Shown piece after piece: positions 58,867 through 64,000 of a DNA stretch of 64,000 bases. How positions within the stretch are numbered: position 1 is the stretch's first letter; each line of letters starts with the position of its first letter. The notes below the pieces were generated by a model, which made no database searches, was not told the DNA's origin, and was given only the letters and a program-made list of their open reading frames with translations. The stretch comes from a virus. Position numbers and translations under genes: made by a program. Where the stretch lies: positions 24,850 to 88,849 of IMG/VR virus record IMGVR_UViG_3300021964_000030. One strand, 5' to 3'.

Positions 58867-59177
58867 GAACAGATGCTTATATAACGACTGCTTATACTGA
58901 ATGTGCTGGAAGCATGCTAGAAATTGAAACTATTAGAGCAGCAGTTAAATCAATCAATAAACTTAATAAACTAAAAGAAAAATATGCAAAGAGTGCTTTC
59001 GACAATGGGTACTCAGTAAAAATACCACAAAAATTGCCAAGGTATAGAGTAACTCTACACGGTAGAGGTCCAAGGAAAGAATTTGCAGAATCACTAGGAA
59101 GACATCCTAGAGCTTTCGATAGAGAATTACCATTGAAATTTGCGGAGAAAATTGATGTCTATATCCATGAAAGGTAA
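58863..59177 (+). CDS. Unknown basic protein
   Basis: 104 residues. Helical first half (IETIRAAVKSINKLNKLKEK), then a basic segment KLPRYRVTLHGRGPRKEF and a LGRHPRAFDRELPLKFAEKIDVYI end. High pI suggests RNA or DNA contact. GGAGG 13 bases before the start. No family recognised. Confidence 0.6.
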   Translation: MRTDAYITTAYTECAGSMLEIETIRAAVKSINKLNKLKEKYAKSAFDNGYSVKIPQKLPRYRVTLHGRGPRKEFAESLGRHPRAFDRELPLKFAEKIDVYIHER

Positions 59178-59334
59178 AAAGGTAGCTTTTGAAGTTAGAG
59201 TTAAAGATAAACCTCCATGCAATCCAACCTGGAAAGCAGAATACGTCTTTGCATTATTAAAAGACGCTATGAAATTTGAAATAGGAATGAGAGAACAAGG
59301 ATTTATAACTGAACTTAACCGTAAGTTCATATAA
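59155..59334 (+). CDS. Small unknown protein
   Basis: 59 residues from ATG 59155, with CGGAG at 59142; the later ATG 59167 is an alternative. KKVAFEVRVKDKPPCNP then a KAEYVFALLKDAMKFE helix; likely a small alpha-beta fold. Overlaps the previous gene by 23 bases. Unknown function. Confidence 0.55.
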   Translation: MSISMKGKKVAFEVRVKDKPPCNPTWKAEYVFALLKDAMKFEIGMREQGFITELNRKFI

Positions 59335-59366
59335 TAAAACATACATTCCTCTACATAAAAAACTTA

Positions 59367-59374
59367 TAAATAGA
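59367..59374 (+). promoter_or_regulatory. Late promoter for the packaged-protein operon
   Basis: Exact TATAAATA 18 bp before the ATG at 59393, with TTTGGAGG as ribosome-binding site. Four complete genes follow without another late motif outside coding sequence. Confidence 0.87.
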
Positions 59375-59392
59375 TTATATTTGGAGGATGTT

Positions 59393-60775
59393 ATGAAATC
59401 TTTAAAAAGTTTCGTACTAAAAGAAGCTGTTGCTATGGGCAACCCAGAATGGTCTAAGCCTAATAGTAAAACAGGCCAGGATAGATTAGATATTTTAAAA
59501 CAATTAATAGCTCAAGATAAGCCTATTGAATTAGTAAAAGGCGGAAGTTTTAAAGTTGCTGATAAAGACGATGCTCTTCAAAAAATAGACAACTATGATA
59601 AAACTGGTCGAAGCGTTATATTTACATTAAACGCAACAGATGGTAAAGTTTATAAAAATACACAAATAGCAAAATCAATAGTATTTGGCGGAGGCGGCGG
59701 TGGAGCTGGCGGTGGAACAGCAAATACTAAACTAACAGAATCTCATAATTGCTTAATGTTATCAGCTATGTTACTTCATGGCCACAATCACGACATCGAA
59801 TATTTTACACCTGAAGTATTAAAAGGCGCGGCCAAAGGAATCGATGTTGACGAAAAATTAGATAAAATGCTAGCACTTGAAGGTCCATGGTTTGAGTCAT
59901 CTTATAATATTTCTAAACTTTTAATTGAAAAAGGTTATGTAAAAAAAGGAATGAAACTTTATCGTGGTAGTCAAGGCATGAGTAAAGTTTATGTTGGAAA
60001 AGACATTGCATTTAAGAATACAGGATTTAAACCATTAAAAGATGATAAATGGAATCCTGGAGATATCTGGGCAATAGAAGATGGATTTGACCATAAAAAA
60101 GAATTAGATATTTCTAATATTACTTCATATAATAAATCTATTTTAGAACATTTTGCTAATAAAAGATTGATAGGTATTTCATTAAAAGGACCAGAAGTAA
60201 AATATCCGCCACCATTAAAAGTTTTTAATAATCAAGTACCACCTGATATTGATATGCACAAATATATGGGTTGCAAATTAGAATCAGATAGAGGTAATTA
60301 TTGGTCAGCTAAAAATGGACAAATAGTATTTGATGCTGGAGTATTAATGGTAAAAGATAATACTGCAGGTGGAACAATTAAAGCCGAGATTAAAGGTAAA
60401 AACGCAAGAGGCGGTGGAATATCTTGGGGACCAATGCAGGATTATGTACAAAGAGAAACAAGAAAAAAATTACCAGACCATGCATCAACAATAAGAAAAA
60501 TGGCTAAGAATATTGCAGCTGGTAAAGAACGAGATATAAAAGTTTATTATACGTTATTTAATCATTTTTATAAAAACGTATCGTACGAAGAATTTAAAGA
60601 TGAACTTAAGCAAAAAGATTGGACTTGGATTTCAGCCAAGTTAGCATTGAATTATCTTTGTTATTACATTGATAAATCTGGTGGTAGAACAGCAAATGCA
60701 CTAGTTACACATTTTGTAAACTATGCTGGTTCTAAAGGAGCTGAAAGCTCGGTCTATCTGAAAGCTGGAAAATAA
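59393..60775 (+). CDS. Late protein with capsid-targeting-like N-terminus, function unknown
   Basis: 460 residues from ATG 59393. The N-terminus MKSLKSFVLKEA resembles the T4 capsid-targeting peptide, and L-K-E followed by A fits gp21 cleavage. A Gly-rich linker (GGGGGGAGGG) at about 100-110 separates it from the main domain, which contains SHNCLMLSAMLLHGHNHD and MKLYRGSQG. The LYRG motif recalls the first Arg of ADP-ribosyltransferases, the enzyme type T4 packages as Alt, but I do not see the other signature motifs. Probably packed in the head and injected. TAATG overlap with the next gene. Confidence 0.6.
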   Translation: MKSLKSFVLKEAVAMGNPEWSKPNSKTGQDRLDILKQLIAQDKPIELVKGGSFKVADKDDALQKIDNYDKTGRSVIFTLNATDGKVYKNTQIAKSIVFGGGGGGAGGGTANTKLTESHNCLMLSAMLLHGHNHDIEYFTPEVLKGAAKGIDVDEKLDKMLALEGPWFESSYNISKLLIEKGYVKKGMKLYRGSQGMSKVYVGKDIAFKNTGFKPLKDDKWNPGDIWAIEDGFDHKKELDISNITSYNKSILEHFANKRLIGISLKGPEVKYPPPLKVFNNQVPPDIDMHKYMGCKLESDRGNYWSAKNGQIVFDAGVLMVKDNTAGGTIKAEIKGKNARGGGISWGPMQDYVQRETRKKLPDHASTIRKMAKNIAAGKERDIKVYYTLFNHFYKNVSYEEFKDELKQKDWTWISAKLALNYLCYYIDKSGGRTANALVTHFVNYAGSKGAESSVYLKAGK

Positions 60776-61380
60776 TGAAATATTTGATATTGGCTTCGGG
60801 CCGTGATGGCTCTACACAATTACTTCATGCAATACATGAAAGATTGGAAAGTCAAAATATGGGTGAACCTTATGCAAAGGTAAGTGAACCATATAACTAT
60901 GATTTAGGCGTAAAAACCGATTTTATGAAAAGAAACATAGTTGTAAAATGCTTAGCTAATAAGTATCACATACCTGAAAGTTGGAGTCCAGAAGATGGCA
61001 CCGCAATAGATTTTTTTACAGGATTTGCTTTAAACTTTGATAAAATTATATTAATTAAAAGAAAAAATAAAGGTGAAAGATTATATTCTGCTTTACATGC
61101 ACATAAACATAATACATGGGAAGGAGAATATAAGCAGAAGCCAATAACATTAGACAGTAATAATTTAACTGATGAAATTGACGATTTTATAGATGCTGAA
61201 ATTATAGCACATGAATTATCAAAATCGTTTTTAACAATTTATATGGAAGATTTATATACAGAAGACAAAGAGTTATCACAGAAAACCTGGAACAAAATAT
61301 TTCCAGAAGAACCTGTACAATTATTCGAAAGTATGTATAATAAATACTTTGATATAAAACATAAAAAAGGTAAAGCATGA
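60775..61380 (+). CDS. Sulfotransferase-like P-loop protein
   Basis: 201 residues. LILASGRDGSTQLLHAIH at the N-terminus resembles the 5'-phosphosulfate loop of sulfotransferases (GRSGSTLL type), and KIILIKRKNKGERLYSAL fits the 3'-phosphate region with Arg and Ser. Would move sulfate from PAPS to a sugar or tyrosine. It lacks the capsid-targeting N-terminus of its neighbours. Acceptor unknown; fibre glycans are one option. Confidence 0.68.
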   Translation: MKYLILASGRDGSTQLLHAIHERLESQNMGEPYAKVSEPYNYDLGVKTDFMKRNIVVKCLANKYHIPESWSPEDGTAIDFFTGFALNFDKIILIKRKNKGERLYSALHAHKHNTWEGEYKQKPITLDSNNLTDEIDDFIDAEIIAHELSKSFLTIYMEDLYTEDKELSQKTWNKIFPEEPVQLFESMYNKYFDIKHKKGKA

Positions 61381-62612
61381 AAAAATTTACAAGTTATTTA
61401 GCTGAGTCAAAAAACACACATATGACTCACATAGAAGATTTAATCCTTGACGGAGGAGTCAAGGGAGCCCGCCAAGCAATCCAAGCGCTTAGGTCATTGA
61501 GGGATATGTTAGCAGGTAGCACAAAATCACCTGTAGATGTTACTGTTAAATGGGACGGGGCTCCCGCCGTATTCGCAGGAATTGACCCATCAGATGGCCA
61601 ATTCTTTGTTGCTAAAAAAGGAATCTTTAATAAGAATCCTAAAATCTATAAGAATCATGATGATATTAAAGCAGATACATCTGGCGATTTACAAAAGAAA
61701 CTTATATTAGCATTCGATAACTTAAAAGGATTAGGAATCACAGGGGTTATCCAAGGTGACTTTATGTTTGAGCGAAAAGACTTAAAGAAGGAAACAATTA
61801 ATGGAATTCCGCATATCACTTTCCACCCTAATACTATTGTTTATGCTGTACCTGTTAACAATGATGTCGCTAAAAGCATCATGGCAGCAAAGATTGGAAT
61901 CGTGTGGCACACAACTTATTCAGGAGCAACATTTGAAACAATGAGTGCTGAGTTTGGTAAAGAAATTGTACCAAAACTAAAAAAATCAAAGGATGTTTGG
62001 ATGGTCGATGCAGTATTACCAGACCTTTCAGGCACAGCAACATTAACAGCAAACGATACAAAAGTATTATCAACTAAACTTTCAGCTGCTGGAAAAATGT
62101 TCCAAAAAATTCAAGGTAATGTATTAAAAGAAATAGAATCAAATAAAGAATTAAATTTAATCATTAATGTATATAATAACCGTATGGTCAGACAGGGCCA
62201 AAGAATTAAAGATACTAAAAAGCATGCTACTGGTTTAATAATGTTTGTTAAAGACAGATATGCAAAAGAAATTGATAAGCGAAGTTCACAAAAAGGTAAA
62301 GATGTACAAATTAAGAAACAAAATGAGCTATTAAAATTCTTTGACAAAAGTAACCTTAAACAACTACAAATGATATTTGATTTACAAAATCTAGTGGTTG
62401 ATAGTAAATTAATTCTTATAAATAAACTAAACAAACTTTCAAAAATAGGAACGTTTGTTAAAACAACATCCGGATTTAAGGTGACCAACCCCGAAGGTTT
62501 TGTTGCCATAGATAGAATGGAAGGTGGTGCTGTTAAGTTAGTAGATAGATTAGAATTCTCTGCTAATAATTTCAGTAAAGATATTATAAAAGGTTGGGAT
62601 AATCCTAACTAA
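61377..62612 (+). CDS. DUF6267-like protein with ligase-type KxDG motif and capsid-targeting-like N-terminus
   Basis: 411 residues. MKKFTSYLAES fits a capsid-targeting peptide with L-A-E cleavage site. Then NTHMTHIEDLILDGG and SLRDMLAG, the start of a large marine myovirus family. VTVKWDGAPAVFAG carries K-W-D-G, the nucleotidylation motif of ATP ligases, followed by FFVAKKGIF and GVIQGDFMF, placed like motifs III and IV. So it may adenylylate itself and join nucleic acid ends, possibly repairing injected DNA. That activity is inferred from motifs. ATGA overlap with the sulfotransferase-like gene. Confidence 0.68.
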   Translation: MKKFTSYLAESKNTHMTHIEDLILDGGVKGARQAIQALRSLRDMLAGSTKSPVDVTVKWDGAPAVFAGIDPSDGQFFVAKKGIFNKNPKIYKNHDDIKADTSGDLQKKLILAFDNLKGLGITGVIQGDFMFERKDLKKETINGIPHITFHPNTIVYAVPVNNDVAKSIMAAKIGIVWHTTYSGATFETMSAEFGKEIVPKLKKSKDVWMVDAVLPDLSGTATLTANDTKVLSTKLSAAGKMFQKIQGNVLKEIESNKELNLIINVYNNRMVRQGQRIKDTKKHATGLIMFVKDRYAKEIDKRSSQKGKDVQIKKQNELLKFFDKSNLKQLQMIFDLQNLVVDSKLILINKLNKLSKIGTFVKTTSGFKVTNPEGFVAIDRMEGGAVKLVDRLEFSANNFSKDIIKGWDNPN

Positions 62613-62627
62613 TGGGAACCGAGGATA

Positions 62628-63965
62628 ATGGAAATAAAAAGTTTTAGCGATTATATCGTTGAATCCACAAAGGAAGTAACATTTGTGTTTGGTAGGTTTA
62701 ATCCACCTACTATAGGACATGAAAAGTTGTTTGACTCTCTGAAAAAATTATCAAGAGGCGGTGCATATCGCATATACGCTTCAAAATCTCAAGACCCTAA
62801 AAAGAATCCACTAACATTTAAAGATAAAGTTAAGTTTATGCGTAAGCTTTTTCCTAAACACGGAAGAGCAATTATGGCAGATGCTGATGTTAGAACAGTT
62901 TTAGATATCGCTGTTAAATTATATGACCAAGGGTTTACAAAAGTATCCATGGTTGCTGGCTCAGATAGAGTTAAAGAATTTGAAACGCTATTAAACAAAT
63001 ACAATGGCGAATCTTCTCGACATGGCTTTTACCAATTTGAAGGTGTAATTAAAGTCTTATCTGCTGGGGAAAGAGACCCAGATGCAGAAGGCGTAAGTGG
63101 AATGTCAGCTTCTAAAATGAGATTAGCAGCTTCTCAAGGTGATGTAAATACTTTTGCAAAAGGTATTCCATCATCAAATGCACAAGCTGTAAATGATTTA
63201 TACCTTGCTATTAGAAAAGGTATGGGATTAAAGAAAGAATCTGTAAGACAACACATTGAATTACCTACAGTATCTGAAACAAGAGAAGAATATGTTGAAG
63301 GTAATATCTTTAATGAAGGCGAACCAGTTAGAATTAAAGAAACAAATGAACAAGGTATAATTTTACATAAAGGTAGTAATTATTTATTAGTATCTTTAAA
63401 AGAAGGTAGAAAAAGAGTTTGGTTAGAATCAGTAGAATCTATGGCAGGTGAATTAGGAACCGATAGATTAACTAAAACATATTTAGATGCTACACCTTTT
63501 GCAAAAATTATAAAGGATGAGAAGAAAAAGAAACCTAAAAAATACCATAAAGGTTTAGGTAAATCTACTAAAGATAAAAGACAAGCACAGTTTAATAAAC
63601 AGGCAAAGATGGACGATGATAACCCAGCAGCATATAAACCGGCTCCTGGCGATGCAAGAGCCAAGACTAAGCCTTCTCAGTACACAAAAAAATATAAGCA
63701 AATGTACGGAGAAAATTTTACATTTGAAGATTATTTAATCGAAAACAAAGGCCAGGCTAAAAAAGCTTTACAGAAAAAAGCTGATAAATCTGGAATTGCG
63801 TATTCGATTTTAAAAAAGGTATTTGACCGCGGCGTTGCTGCTTGGAGAACGGGACACAGACCCGGCACTACTCCAGTACAGTGGGGATTAGCCAGGGTTA
63901 ATTCATTTATAACAAAAGGAAAAACATGGTCTACTACTGATAGTGACCTCGCAAAAAAGGTATAA
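62628..63965 (+). CDS. Nucleotidyltransferase (NMNAT-like) fused to a DUF5872-like domain, with capsid-targeting-like N-terminus
   Basis: 445 residues. MEIKSFSDYIVES resembles a capsid-targeting peptide (I-V-E cleavage). Residues about 15-200: adenylyl/cytidylyl-transferase fold with FGRFNPPTIGHEKL (HxGH-type site) and a GMSASKMR segment for the phosphate-binding end. Middle: basic, Lys-rich linker with a small RVWLESVESM module. Around 362-372 FTFEDYLIEN again resembles a targeting peptide. The last 60 residues, SGIAYSILKKVFDRGVAAW, then RPGTTPVQWGLARVNSF, match a small domain found in many marine phage proteins. May act on NAD or nucleotides early after injection. Confidence 0.7.
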   Translation: MEIKSFSDYIVESTKEVTFVFGRFNPPTIGHEKLFDSLKKLSRGGAYRIYASKSQDPKKNPLTFKDKVKFMRKLFPKHGRAIMADADVRTVLDIAVKLYDQGFTKVSMVAGSDRVKEFETLLNKYNGESSRHGFYQFEGVIKVLSAGERDPDAEGVSGMSASKMRLAASQGDVNTFAKGIPSSNAQAVNDLYLAIRKGMGLKKESVRQHIELPTVSETREEYVEGNIFNEGEPVRIKETNEQGIILHKGSNYLLVSLKEGRKRVWLESVESMAGELGTDRLTKTYLDATPFAKIIKDEKKKKPKKYHKGLGKSTKDKRQAQFNKQAKMDDDNPAAYKPAPGDARAKTKPSQYTKKYKQMYGENFTFEDYLIENKGQAKKALQKKADKSGIAYSILKKVFDRGVAAWRTGHRPGTTPVQWGLARVNSFITKGKTWSTTDSDLAKKV

Positions 63966-63967
63966 AA

Positions 63968-64000
63968 ATGAAATTTAAAGAACTTAGAGAAAAATATAGA
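63968..64000 (+). CDS. Start of another gene, cut by window end
   Basis: ATG two bases after the previous stop; the 11 visible codons give MKFKELREKYR. Too short to assign. The Lys/Phe/Leu/Glu pattern with L-R-E could again be a targeting peptide. Confidence 0.5.
   Translation, partial: MKFKELREKYR

Noticed and set aside
61314-61341. TGTACA and TATAAT in the end of the sulfotransferase-like gene
   Set aside because: Spacing is 16, not 17, no TGG before the -10, and it is coding; kept out of the promoter family although a weak promoter for 61377 is possible.
62417-62424. TATAAATA inside the DUF6267-like gene
   Set aside because: More than 200 bp before the next start and in an AT-rich Leu-Ile-Asn-Lys stretch; likely chance.

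Overview
This window reads as about 64 kb of a lytic T4-like myovirus of marine type. Every gene I accept is on the + strand, genes are tightly packed (many ATGA or TAATG overlaps), the DNA is strongly AT-rich, and T4 head, neck, tail, replication and recombination genes appear in marine-myovirus order. Late promoters match T4 TATAAATA. Accessory genes (bS21, Hsp20, GroES-like, peroxiredoxin, CobS/CobT-like pair, sugar-nucleotide enzymes) and the low GC fit a phage of an AT-rich marine alphaproteobacterium (SAR11-like); that host is an inference, not shown by the sequence.

Layout. 1-11221: adhesion locus, with a truncated fibre gene, two giant collagen-like fibres with S74 chaperone tails, a PKHD-type 2-oxoglutarate oxygenase and a three-domain collagen-modifying enzyme (GT25, PLOD-type glycosyltransferase, lysyl hydroxylase). 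11238-24458: late morphogenesis genes gp13-gp14-gp15-gp16-gp17, a RimK/RimB-like fusion, gp18-gp19-gp20-gp67-like-gp21-gp22-gp23 and a terminator. 24462-31115: a gp19 paralogue, uvsY, uvsW, a late gene facing an antisense promoter, gp55, gp47, gp46 and tRNA-Arg and tRNA-Leu. 31151-38565: CobT/CobS-like pair, HNH protein, gp45, gp44, gp62, regA. 38572-41157: a late island with an adhesin, a fibre assembly chaperone and a glycosyltransferase. 41161-48925: Hsp20, gp43 polymerase, MazG-like, primase-like, GalE-like, exported endolysin, GroES-like, nuclease. 48934-54401: DNA-base and sugar cluster (DUF1599-like, dCMP hydroxymethylase, dCMP deaminase, TAGT-like glycosyltransferase, C5-methyltransferase homologue, epimerase, UDP-glucose dehydrogenase). 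54386-58138: peroxiredoxin, bS21, UvsX, gp41. 58203-59334: small unknown genes. 59367-end: a late operon whose proteins begin with capsid-targeting-like peptides.

Regulation is readable. Fourteen + strand promoters share TGTACA, exactly 17 bp, then TATAAT or TACAAT, usually with TGG before the -10; one further copy points antisense. Late genes have TATAAATA, and in three cases the motif sits exactly 5 bp before the ATG, which predicts leaderless late mRNAs.

The most exciting candidate system is the collagen locus. The fibres are full of Gly-X-Lys-Gly triplets, the site type used by lysyl hydroxylases, and the next genes encode the enzyme types that in animals and mimivirus hydroxylate collagen lysine and add galactose and glucose. 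A GalE-like epimerase elsewhere could supply UDP-galactose. A second system is predicted cytosine hypermodification: a clear T4 gp42 homologue with a TAGT-like glycosyltransferase and UDP-sugar enzymes.
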